Source: Populus alba (taxonomy: Eukaryota > Streptophyta > Magnoliopsida > Malpighiales > Salicaceae). From it: a DNA stretch of 64,000 nt. Made by a program: the position numbers and the translations under genes. The stretch's first letter is position 1. Each line of letters opens with the position of its first letter. The notes under the pieces are model-generated. The model had not been told where the DNA came from and made no database searches. It saw nothing but the letters and a program-made list of their open reading frames with translations. Positions 45,989 through 56,755 of the stretch are shown here, one piece after another. Location of the stretch: assembly GCF_005239225.2 (NCBI RefSeq), contig NC_133300.1, positions 3,873,875 to 3,937,874 of the forward strand, given 5' to 3'.

Positions 45989-47176
45989 ATGGCTGTTCCA
46001 CGACAACAAACACTCAAGGAGCTTGCTGCTCCTACCGTGGAAAATCAACCATTATGCATAAACATCGACAATAATGTAAACTTTGAGCTCAAATCTGGTT
46101 TTATACATTTGCTACCAACATTTAATGGTCTTGCAGGAGAAGATCATCATACTCATCTCAAGGAGTTCCATATGGTTTGTGTTGGCATGAAACCGAATGG
46201 AGTTGACGAAGAACATGTTAAGTTAACAGCTTTCCCTTTCTCTCTGAAAGGGCCAACAAAGACATGGTTTTTCTCCATTCTCCCAGGTTCAATTAGAACT
46301 TGGAATGGCATGAAAAAGATCTTCCTTGAGAAGTATTTCCCAGCATCTCGAGTTGCCAATATAAGGAAAGAAATATGTGGGATTCGACAATCTCATGGAG
46401 AGACACTTTCCGAGTGTTGGGAAAGATTTGAGCAACTGTGTATTCAATGCCCTCATCATCAAATACCCAATCAGTTACTCATTCAATATTTCTATGAAGG
46501 ATTGATACCTACTGACCGTAGTATCATTGATGTTGCAAGTGGAGGGGCATTGGTAGATAAGACACCTGAGGCTGCACGCCAATTGATCTCAAACATGGTA
46601 GCCAACTCGAAACAGTTTGGCACCAGTGGAGACTTCGCAAACAAACAAGTAAATGAGGTAAGTATTTCTAACATTGAGAATAAAGTTAATGATCTTACTG
46701 CTCTTGTACATTCTTTGGCTTGTGGCAATGTACAACATGTGAAAGCTTGTAGCATATGCTATTTACAAGGACATACCTCAAATATGTGCCCAAAAATGCA
46801 AGAAGATTACATTGAACAGGTTCATGCAGTTGATGGAGGATTCAACGGACAGCCTCAGCGTAAGTATGATCCTTTTTCACATACGTACAATCCTGGATGG
46901 AGAGATCATCCCAACTTACGCTATAGCAACCCATCCCAACAAGGCAATCAAGGCCGACAATTCCATTCCCATAGATTTCAGCTCCAACAGAATTATCAAG
47001 CAAGACAACCCTCTCCATTTACAAACTCCAATGTTATGAGGTCGTCATCCAGTGATGATCTTCATGAGATGATGAAAACTTTGGCTTCTAACACTATGAC
47101 CTTGCAACAAAATGTCATGTCTTTTCAACAGGAAACAAGGTCAAGTATTCACAACTTGGAGAAGCAAATGGGGTAA
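45989..47176 (+). pseudogene. Athila-like gag, N-terminal 395 residues
   Basis: Starts with ATG (MAVPRQQTLKELAAP). The Retrotrans_gag domain is clear: LPTFNGLAGEDHHTHLKEF, LKGPTKTWFF, FLEKYFPASR, GETLSECWERFEQL. A C/H-containing motif (CSICYLQGHTSNMCP) lies near residue 255. A TAA at 47174-47176 replaces a Gln codon in continuous frame, after which gag-like sequence goes on (ASSVGKLEAQMNGKLP). It lies about 470 bp after the primer-binding site, with a normal leader. Confidence 0.88.
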
Positions 47177-48167
47177 ATAGCTTCAAGTGTAGGGAAATTG
47201 GAAGCACAAATGAATGGAAAATTGCCCTCCCAAGCATTGAATCCAATAGAAAATGTTAGTGCGATCATGCTGCGAAGTGGGAAAGAACTTGAAGAGAAAA
47301 GGTCGAAACAAATTGAGATGGAGGAAGAAGAAGAGATAGAAACCGAATTGAGTACAAAGAAGGAACATCCTCCTCCTCTACAAACTGAAACATCGACCAA
47401 CACTCCAAAGGTAAGTCCTCACTTAATGAATTCCAGTTTTAAAACAATTCCACCCTTTCCTGTGAGTTCTTCTAGGTCAAAGAAAGAGGAGAGAAAAAGA
47501 GATTTTAGAGGTTTTCAAGAAAGTAGAACTCAACATTCCTTTGCTTGATGCTATCAAGCAAATTCCTAAGTATGCCAAATTTTTGAAGGAGTTGTGTAAT
47601 ACCAAGAGAGCTTTCAAACCGAAAGGTCATGAAATGGTAAGTATGGGTGAAGTTGTATCTGCTGTTGTTCAAAAGAATATGCCTTTGAAGCAAAAAGATC
47701 CAGGTGCGTTTACTATCCCATGTGTTATTGGTAATGCTAGTTTTAAAAGGGCCTTGTGCGATTTAGGTGCATCCATTAGTGTTATGCCTAAACATGTTTA
47801 TGATTCTCTTAGTTTTGAGCCTTTGAATAAAACTAGCATTGTAATATGACTTGCGGATTGTAGTTTTGTTTACCCACTTGGTGTGATAGAAGATGTCCTA
47901 GTCAAGATTGATAGTTTGGTCATTCCATGCGACTTTTATATTCTTGATATGGAACATGAATCTTATGATTCATCAAACAACACTCCTATATTGTTTGGGA
48001 GACCATTCTTGAAAATTGCCAATACAAAGATTGATTGTGGTAAGGATACTTTGTCTATGGAAGTAGGAGATGAAAAGATTGAATTTAATTTTCATGATGC
48101 AATGACATATCCTTATAGCAATGTTTATTCTATCACATGCAATGACCAAGTTGATAAGTGTGTGTAG
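47177..48167 (+). pseudogene. Athila-like gag end and aspartic protease region
   Basis: Continues gag with LRSGKELEEKR. A frameshift near 47490 changes frame, then KQIPKYAKFLKELC and FTIPCVIGNASFKRALCDLG lead to DLGASISVMP, the protease active-site region (D-L-G-A-S). TGA at 47847 and TAG at 48165 interrupt the same frame. PILFGRPFLKIANTKID follows, as in Athila-type polyproteins. Confidence 0.83.
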
Positions 48168-48745
48168 CAAGTTTGTGATTTTGATTGCAAGGATGAATTA
48201 AGCGTGGCTTTGAGCAATGACTATGATTTTACCAAGATAGAAGAGATGGAAAGGCATATATGTGTTCCCCAAAACATGCATGAATCAGCATTGGATTTGC
48301 AAGCTTTGCAAACTGTTCTCCATAATGCAGGAGTCATTTACCCCATCACGAACAATGAATGGGTGGCGCCTATCCTTTTGGTGCCTAAAAAGATTGGAAT
48401 TACGTTGGAAGAAATACAAAATAATGCTCATGAGAATGCAAGGATTTACAAAGAAAAAACTAAGAGTCTCCATGACCAAGTGATTACAAGAAAAGAGTTT
48501 AATATTGGAGACAAAGTCCTTCTTTATCATTCGCGTTTGAAACTTTTCCTGGAAAATTGCACTCTCGTTGGATTGGACTCTTTGTTGTTTCTAATGTTTT
48601 TTCTTATGGTGCAGTTGAAATTACAAGTTTAGAAACCAACAAAGTACTCAAGGTCAATGGGCATCACTTGAAACCTTTCTATGAAGGTTGGACGGTAGAA
48701 CTCACCGCTTTTATGGAGTTAGCTGAACCAATCTACAAAGAATGA
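48168..48745 (+). pseudogene. RT start fused to integrase C-terminus by deletion
   Basis: [20 protein letters not shown] is the start of gypsy RT. After KIGIT the sequence jumps directly to [20 protein letters not shown] and [17 protein letters not shown], the C-terminal part of integrase. Most of RT, RNase H and the integrase core are therefore missing. A frameshift near 48555 precedes [18 protein letters not shown] and the end of pol. The element cannot move by itself. Confidence 0.85.
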
Positions 48746-50200
48746 GCATGCAACATGTCAAGCAAATGACTTAAAACAAAAGCGTTTACTGGGAGGCAAC
48801 CTAACCAAAAAAAAAGATTTGCTTTCTTTTTCCCTTATCTTTCATTTTTCGCTTTATCATTCTCTTATATTCCTTTTCTTTTGTTTCAACATTGAGGACA
48901 ATGTTGTGTTTTAAGTGTGGGGGTATTGGGAGAATGTTGGTTTTCTTATTTTGATTTTCTTTGTTGTTAAAAAAAAAAAAAAATTCTATTTTTGATCTTT
49001 TGAATTGCTATTGGTTTATGAGAGTGTGAGTATTATATATGAGAATTAATTAAGATAGATGAAGATATGAATCGAATGAAGGAGTATGCATGCAAGTTTT
49101 AAGGTTTAATTGGTTTAGGGATTGACTTTGAGAATATGTCATGTTGACTTTATAGTGTAATGCCAATGCAAGCTTTTGAGCCTTCAACATTATATTCTTT
49201 GATTGTGCATTATGTCAATGATATGCATCTCTAGAACTTGCTTCATATCTTGTTAAAATTACATTCGCATTACATATATACATGAAGATGATAAAGGCAT
49301 TATGAATTTTAACCACTTGAGTCAAAAAGCCAACCTAAAGCATATTATCCTTAGTGAGCCCCTTTTGAGCTTGTTTATCTTTTCTTTGCTTTATCCATGT
49401 ATAAGCCTTAACTTTATATATGTTTTCCTTTTCCCCTGGCCAAGGATTAGTAGAGCATATACTTGTGATATTTCATGGAATTATGGTTGGAAATTATATG
49501 AAAAGAAAGAAGAAGTGATGCTTAATGAAAAGATGGGCAAAGAAAAAGAAAAAGAAAAAGAAAAAAAGAAAAAAAAAGTTCATTTATGTTCTTAAGATTT
49601 TATGTTGAAAAAGCTTGAAATCAAAAGAAGTTAAGCATTGGTGATTAAAGATGGAAAATTTATGTGCTTTGATGGAATTATCTTGTTTGAAATATTATTT
49701 TTCAAAATGCTCCACTTTCTTTGGTTTGAACCTTTTCTTTTACTCTCTTTTACCTCACCTTAACCTTAGCTCTATTACAACCAGAAAATAAGACCTTTTG
49801 ATTCATGCATTGCTTGTAATATGTTAGTAATGGAGATGAGGTTGAAGAGCAAGCTTATGGTAGAACATATTCATTGATTGAATTTGAGAGATTTCAACAC
49901 ATAAGCCCTAAACACATGAGTGTTGGAGTGTATATCAATGAGAGGACCTATCACTTTGGCATGGCATAGATTTCATTTAAATCCCGACAATTAATTGAGT
50001 TTTGAAGTTTACATGTAAATAAATTCATGAAAATTCATACTATTTATCCTTCTTGATTTTATTCTTGTTTATAATGCATATATTCTTGGATATTGATGGG
50101 ATATTAGGAGATTGGTCATAGTGATTTGATTTAATTTAACTTCGATTTAATTTTACCAATCCTTTCTCGAGGACGAGCAAGAGCTAAGTGTGGGGGTATT
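48746..50200 (+). other. Athila-like non-coding 3' region
   Basis: No open domain. Contains AAGTGTGGGGGTATT twice, at about 48915 and at 50186-50200. The second abuts the 3' LTR and is the polypurine tract. The segment 49142-49254 is the source of the sequence duplicated at the left end of the element. Confidence 0.65.
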
Positions 50201-51824
50201 TGATGCAACCATATTATTCGATAGTTTCACCCACATTTAACTAGTGTTTTGCATATTTTTTTATATAAAATGCCTTGATATTCTTTGTTTTATGTTTTGA
50301 AGGCATTTTTGGATGAAAGATGCAAAAAGGAGTAAATTGGAGGTAATTGGCATATTTGACCTTTAGTCGATGTTTTGTGCAGAGCGTGAGCTCTAAAGGT
50401 CAAAATGAAGTGATTCCAGTGGCATTAAAAAGCTAACATCCATATCTTTCTGGAAATCTAAGGCAAGACAATAAAATAAGGAATAGCATGGAAATCACAG
50501 CTTTCAAAGTCAAATCTTGCAATCTGCCAGTGTTGACCTTTGGTCATTTCGACTTGAATATCTGGAGCTACAAAAGTCCAATTGATGAAAACTCAATTGT
50601 TTTGGATTCCTGATTCAAATACCTATAAACGCTCCAAATTTCAGCCAACAACGATTTCATATGAGGGAGATATGAGTTTTCAAATATGACAACTGAATTC
50701 TACCAGCAAACAGGTTTTGTGAAGAAACGAGTCCAAATTACGTTCCGAAGCATCTAAACCGATATCCAAGTTTTTATTTCAGCAATTTAGCTCCTCTTAG
50801 TCAGATATTGAAGATTTCATGCAAGACTATTTCTTTTTTTTAGGAAAATATTTATTGAAGTACTTAAATGTAAACAGTCTACTTAAAAGAGGACTATTTT
50901 GTAAAATAGAGATTAGGGTTTCATAGGATATAAAAAGAATGAGAGAAGAGAAGGGGGGCAGCCACCCAAGAGGAGAAAAACACCCCCCTACTCTAATAAA
51001 CCCGAAATCATGCATTCTTCCATCTTTTTGATTAGTTATTCAACAAACATGCAAGGCTAAACTTGTTTTCTTGGTTGCAAGGACACGAAAACCTTCGGAT
51101 TTCAAGAACTGTGAGATTTATTTTACCTTTTCTTTTCAGTTTATATGATGAATAGGTTTGTTCTCCTATGCTTATTTTTCCTATGATTGTTTATTTTAAT
51201 TGCTAGAGCGGACTCTAAGTTATTATTGTAGACAATTTATTGCTAAGTTTGATATCAAAACCGGAGTTGTGGTATATAAACTTGTGAAGCAACTAAGCTT
51301 GATAATTATAGCGGAACTACGTTATTAAACTTAGGGAGAACATTTGATCAAAGCAACACAAGCAGACAACTTGGTTGTTAAGATTAATGAATTTATCTAA
51401 ATCTTAAGGCTGCCATTGGATTAAATCATTAGTGCGGACACTGCGATTGTTTGTTGGTTAGGGTTAGTTATACGACGGGTCCGTTAACTAACCAATATTA
51501 AGAAGAGATAAATATTCAGAATATAAATTGATGTTTTGTTTCCATGATCAGCTCTGATTTCTATAGGTAGATGTGTGCTTGCGACCAAGGTTTGTTCTCT
51601 TGATAATTTTCTGATTTTATTAAATTCTGTTTGATAGTATTCTGTTTTATTTTGCTTTAGCCTATATAACATCCAAACCCCTCTCCCCCAAATTGCATAT
51701 CATCTAGCATAAAAATCTAACTTGAATCTTCCTCGTGGGATCGACCCCTTGCTTGCTGTATACTATCTTGTGTGTTGTGTTTGAAGCTAGGGTAATTAAT
51801 TTATGCGACCGTGACATCGCAACA
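50201..51824 (+). repeat. Athila-like 3' LTR
   Basis: 1624 bp, TGATGCAACC to GCAACA. A TATA-like CTATATAA lies near 51661. It is bounded on the left by the purine tract. On the right it meets a Tat-like LTR fragment. Confidence 0.85.
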
Positions 51825-52345
51825 ACAGTGTCGTTTTAAGGCGGCACTGTTTCTTCTTCTTCTTCCCCTGGATGTATAGTAGGGGAAGAGAAGCTTTTTT
51901 GTTTTCTTCCCCTTGTTTCTTCCTTGCTCCCCATGTGCCTTGTTAAAACCAAAACTGGACACCACCCGCACCTCCTCATGATGAGAAGACAGAAAAGTCG
52001 TGCCCTGCAAGCGACACCTCCATTGGCCACCTCGACCGACGCTGCAGTAGTGCAGGAGACGTGCGCCCCATGCATGGGCAGCGATGGGACGGGGCAGGGT
52101 CAACCCTGCTCCCCCTGCCCCTATAAACAGTGACCTGAAAGGAAGAAGAAGGAGGGGGAGAAAATGATAGAAAACAAGGGGGGGAGAGGAGAAAAAAAGG
52201 AGGGAGACCGAGAGACAGAGGCCGACAGTTTCTTGGATGAAGAAAGGAGAGGCCGAAAGAGAGAAACATATGGGTTTTCAAGAGAGAAAGGAGAAGAAAA
52301 GAGGAGAGAAAGAGAAGATAACGGGGAGACAAAATATAATTTCAA
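51825..52345 (+). mobile_element. Fragment of a Tat/Ogre-like LTR (U3 to leader)
   Basis: It has the same succession as 540-940: GGCACTGTTT tract, CTTCTTCCCC, a GC-rich stretch, TATA box CTATAAACAG (52121-52130) and a GA-rich leader (52137-52330). It stops before any donor or hairpins, where DUF247 unit D sequence begins. Confidence 0.6.
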
Positions 52346-52997
52346 TTACATTGAAAAATGATTCAAATTAGAAAGTATTGACTTTAGTCCCATATAACTT
52401 GACAGATCAAGACTTTAAAAATAAAATAATGAGCACATAGTCTAACTCAATTTTTTTAGAATGAGGATTATTGTATTCTTATTTTTTTAAAGATATTCAC
52501 ATTAAAATTATTCAAATAAACTTTATTTTATTCAAGCTTCCTTCTATGATTCTTATAAGTTCTTGTCTATGAAACAAATATTTTGTAGAGAAAAATGCCA
52601 AAAAAAAAGGAAGCACATTAATAAGATAAAGACATTTTAATTAAAGAGATCCTTTTTTTAATTGTATTTCAAGTCGTCCAGATTTATTTTTTTATCTTTA
52701 TTCTAATAAATTTTGGTTTTTATTGAATTAAGAACCCATATAAAAATTGTTGAAAAAAATTATATGAATAAAAAATAGATATATGGAATTATACAAGAAA
52801 AATATTTTATTTTGATAGAATTTAAATTATTACTTTTCTTATAAAAACAATTTTATTGTTATATAATTAAATAAAATAATTTGAAGAGCCACTCACAATA
52901 CAAGATTAAATATCTTAATATGTATTTATCTCTTAACTTCTCGACTCAATTAGTGTTAATAATTTATTTACTATTTATTGATATATATGATTCTTAG
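52346..52997. repeat. Upstream spacer of DUF247 unit D, left half
   Basis: Homologous to 42240-42560 (unit C) and to 19020-19134 (unit B). It ends in CTTAG at the insertion site of the 9.9-kb element and resumes at 62942. Confidence 0.75.
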
Positions 52998-55321
52998 TGT
53001 CGCACCCGACATCGCGGCGGCCCTAAAAAATAATTCTCTTGAATTATTTATGGAAAAATAACAGATTTTTGGCATCCGGTTCTTTTAGGAAAAAATGTCT
53101 TGTTTGAGGAGTCGCCACCTAGTATTATGGTCACTAGGAACCCTAACTGGTCAACAGAGATTCTATGACTCGGGATTGGTTACGTAAAAAGGAAGATATT
53201 ATCACCCCTTAAACGTTCTAACTAAGGCAGACTGCATTGTTGGTTTTGTCTTAAATTGCTAAATATTTATTAATTTATGTTGTGATGATTTGTCTATAAT
53301 ATTCCTGACTCTGGCGCCAGTGAATATTCGAGCTCGAATAATTCCAACTCTGGCGTTGGTCAAAATTCGTAGCTACGACAAAAATTAGATCAATATATTT
53401 TATTCCCTACTCTAGCGCCAGTGAATAAATAAATAAAAAAATAAATTTATTTTTTTATGCATGCACACTTTTTTTATTTTTCTAGCTAAACAAAAATAAA
53501 AATACAATGAATAAAAATAATATAAATTTAAACCGGTATTTTTATTCCTAACTCTGGCGTCAGTGAATAAACCAATAAATTTACATTATTTTTATTTATG
53601 CATACACATTTTATTTATTTTTTTTTTCTATTTTTTTATTTTTTTTTGGGCTGGGCGCGGCCTGGCCACTGGCCCAAGCCAGTGGCCCGGCTGGGCAAAA
53701 GAAGAAGAAGCACGCGTGAAGTTAATTCACGCGTGCATGAATAGTGTGAAGGTAATTAAATTACCTTCACACTGCATTTGACACTTATTGAATGCAGAGA
53801 AGGGAAACTTACCTGTGCAGCGAAGAACGACGATGAAGACGATGGCGCGATGGCTCTTATCTTTTGTTTCCCGGTGTAGCTCCACTGTCCTTTGGATTTT
53901 TCTTTGTCTGCAGGCGTGAAATGGTTTCTTTCCTTCTCTGTTTTCCTTTTCCCCCTTTGAGTTGTGTATAGGAAGGAAAAAAAACTTTGGTCCCTGCTTT
54001 CAAACTCCCCTGCTCTGGACGAAGACTACTATGCTAAGGATCCTGGAACCGGGGATTGGCTGGACCCAAGCTTTCTCGGGTTCGTTGCTTTTTTTTTGCT
54101 CTGGTTCTGTGACTCTCCGTCTCTGTTCTTTCCCTCTCAGCGGTTCTTGGCGTGGCTGCTGGGATGAAGAAGATGATGAGCTGACGATGGCGTTGGCAGT
54201 GCTGGTGCAGTTGTGTTGGAGAATGGCAGTGGCTGGTTTCTGGAAGAATTGAAGATGATGACAATTCTGGTGTTGCGTTCTTTTTATTATTCTGGACTTT
54301 CTCTCTGGTTTTTTTTCGTTTGGGATCTTTAGCCTCCCGGTCCTGGGTTTTTCTTCCCCTTTAACCCTGGATTTATACTCTCGGTTCTGTGTTTTCTTTC
54401 CCCCTTGGGTATTTTTTTTGTTCTGTGATTTCTTCCTCCCTTTTCTGGGTTTATTCTCCATTCAATCCCCCCCCTCCTTTTGTTCTGTGATTTCTTCCTT
54501 TTATAAGGCCAGAACCGGTGGTAACAGCCGTCTTCAATGAGTAAGCATTGCTGCCAACGGATGAAACGTCTCTGCCTTTAATGGCAGAGCCGTTGCAGAG
54601 GAAGAAGACGGTGAACAGTCGCTGCAAAACGGCCCCGTTTTCTAGTTCTAAAGGCTGCTTTCAATTTGGTCCCTGGAATTCTGAAATCGTGCAATCAAGC
54701 CCCCTGGATAAAATTTAAATTTGGACCCCTTTATTTCGGCGCTTTTCCAATGTCGTCCTTGTATTTTTTAATTTCAAAATTTGGACCCCAAACCTTAATA
54801 GTTTTTTCAATTAAGCCCCTGAATAAGTTAATTTAATTAAATCCAAAGTCCAATTAAGTCTAAAACTTATCAATTCTCTAATTAAACCCCTGATTGAATT
54901 AATAAAATTAATTACAAGCTTAATTAAGTCTCCAAACTTATCAATTCTCCAATTAAAATCCTTAACTGGATTAATTAAATTAATTTCAAGCTTAATTAAG
55001 TCTCAAAACTTATTAATTCTCCAATTAAATCCTTGATTGGATGAATTAACTTAATTTCAAGCTTAATTAAGTCTAGAAATTTATCAATCCTCCAGTTAAA
55101 CCCTAAATTGGATTAAATAAATTAATTCCAAGCTTAATTAGATTAATTCCAAAGTTTATTTAAACCCCAAAACTTCCATTCATATTGCCCGTAACCCAAA
55201 ATTTAATTCATTCTTCATTTATTTTATTTTACTTGTTTTTTTTCATCATCATTATTTTTTTATCCTTTTCATTAAATAAAATAATAATAAAGATGAAATG
55301 GTCAAAAATTGGGTTATGACA
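52998..55321 (-). repeat. 3' LTR of the gag-only element
   Basis: Contains, in minus order: a U3 with 71-73-bp tandem repeats (about 54840-55160), TATAAAAGG at about 54504-54496, leader, splice donor (G at 53812), two hairpins, GGCCC block (53647-53695), AT-rich stretches with repeated CTCTGGCGCCAGTGAATA-like motifs (53300-53575) and the U5 block (53108-53235). Confidence 0.92.
53710..53815 (-). promoter_or_regulatory. Splice donor and two hairpins of the 3' LTR
   Basis: On the minus strand CAG|GTAAGT (donor G at 53812) is a perfect plant donor. After about 40 nt comes hairpin A at 53773-53743 (15-bp stem, 1-nt centre). Hairpin B at 53736-53710 follows (11-bp stem, 5-nt loop), then the GGCCC block. 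The 5' LTR has the same at 61334-61397 with the donor at 61436. Confidence 0.65.
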
Positions 55322-55335
55322 GTTGCCCCCTCTTT
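55322..55335 (-). promoter_or_regulatory. Polypurine tract of the gag-only element
   Basis: The minus strand reads AAAGAGGGGGCAAC directly against TGTCATAACC, the start of the 3' LTR. Confidence 0.9.
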
Positions 55336-55705
55336 ATAATATTTACTATGCAAAGATATTGAAAAATTTCATTTTCTTTTATCTTTGTGTAGTAAATTTA
55401 TAAAGAAAAGTAGATAAAGAAAGAACACCTTTTTTTTTTTTTTTTAAGACTTATGAAACAATAGATTGACACACGACCTTTACAGAGAGATGTAGAAATC
55501 AAGAAACAAGTCATTGGGAAGACGACCCATTTTTTTTTTTTTTAAACAGTAGATGGACACATGACCTTTACAGGGAGATGTAGAAATCAAGAAACAAGTC
55601 ATTTGGAAGACGACCCACTTTTTTTGTTTTTTTGTTTTTTTTTTGTTTTTTTTTAGAAGTGGTCTCATTGTGATGGGTGACCTACCCAAGTAAAAAAAAA
55701 TAAAA

Positions 55706-56755
55706 ATGAGGGCTCGAAAGCACACTCACAAGAATGTGAGGGCTCAAAGGCGCACTCAAAAGAATGTGAGGGCTCGAAGGCACCCGAAAAGGAAAGTGAG
55801 GGCTCAAAGGCGCTCGAAAAGGAAAGCGAGCGCTTGGAGGCGCTCGAGGAGGAAGGGGAGTGCTCAAAGGCACTTGAAGGGGAAAGCGAGTGCTCAAAGG
55901 CACTTGAAGGGGAAAGCGAGTGCTCAAAGGCACTTGAAGGGGAATGTGAGTACTCAAAGGCACTTGAAGGGGAAAGCGAGTGCTCAGAGGCACTGGTGCT
56001 CAAAGGCACTTGAAGGCGAAAACGAGTGCTCAAAGGCACTTGAAGGGAAAAGCGAGTGCTCAGAGGCACTGGTGCTCAGAGGCACTGGTGCTCAAAGGCA
56101 CTTGAAGGGAAAAACGAGTGCTCAGAGGCACTTGAAGGGAAAAGCGAGTGCTCAGAGGCACTGGTGCTCAAAGGCACTTGAAGGCGAAAGCGAGTGCTTA
56201 GAGGCACTGGTTCTCAGAGGCACTTGAAGGGAAAAGCGAGTGCTCAGAGGCACTTGAAGGGAAAAGCAAGTGCTCAAAGGCACTAGTGCTCAAAGGCACT
56301 TGAAGGGGAAAGCGAGTGCTCAGAGGCACTCAAAGAGAAAACGAGTGCTCAAAGGCACTTGAAGGGGAAAGCGAGTGCTCAGAGGCACTAGTGCTCAAAG
56401 GCACTTGAAAGGGAAAGTGAGTGCTCACAGGCACTCAAAGAGAAAACGAGTGCTCAAAGGCACTTGAAGGGGAAATCGAGTGCTCAGAGGCACTTGAAGG
56501 GGAAAGCGAGTGCTCAGAGGCACTTGAAGGGGAAAGCGAGCGCTCAGAGGCACTCAAAGAGGAAGGCGAGTGCTCAAAGGCACTCGAGGAAGAATGCAAG
56601 TGCTCAAAGGCACTCGAGGAGGATGGTGAGTGCTCAAAGGCACTCGAAGGAGAAAACGAGTGCTCAAAGGCACTCGAGGAGGAAAATGAATGCTCAAAGG
56701 CATTTGAAAAGGAAAGCGGGTGCTCAAAGGCACTCGAAGAGGAAGAAAAGCAAGA
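55706..56755 (-). repeat. 30-bp minisatellite in the element's 3' region
   Basis: About 35 tandem units of a 30-bp repeat, consensus like GAGTGCTCAAAGGCACTTGA plus GGGGAAAGC. Some places have an extra half unit of 16 bp, GTGCTCAGAGGCACTG. Units at the left edge are more diverged. The array lacks stop codons in several frames on both strands because each unit is 10 codons without a stop. Variable tandem repeats between coding region and 3' LTR are known from plant Tat/Ogre elements. Confidence 0.93.

Larger units (their letters stand above)
45160..51824 (+). mobile_element. Athila-like Ty3/gypsy element, internally deleted
   Basis: Order on the plus strand: remnant of a 5' LTR end, TGGCGCCGTTGCCGGGG-type primer-binding site, gag, protease region, a tiny RT start joined to an integrase C-terminus, long non-coding 3' part, polypurine tract and a full 3' LTR (50201-51824, 1624 bp). 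Only about 196 bp of the 5' LTR remain (45298-45493), nearly identical to the end of the 3' LTR. Target duplications cannot be identified because the left end is rearranged. Confidence 0.88.

Noticed and set aside
52164..52361. Arg/Glu-rich ORF after the TATA at 52121
   Set aside because: Product of the GA-rich LTR leader, not a protein gene.
53962..54252. ORFs in the LTRs (53962-54252 and 61412-61876)
   Set aside because: Present in both LTRs but antisense to the element and without a domain. Conservation is explained by LTR identity.
55706..56755. CRISPR-like array
   Set aside because: Units are head-to-tail with no unique spacers, inside a plant LTR element.
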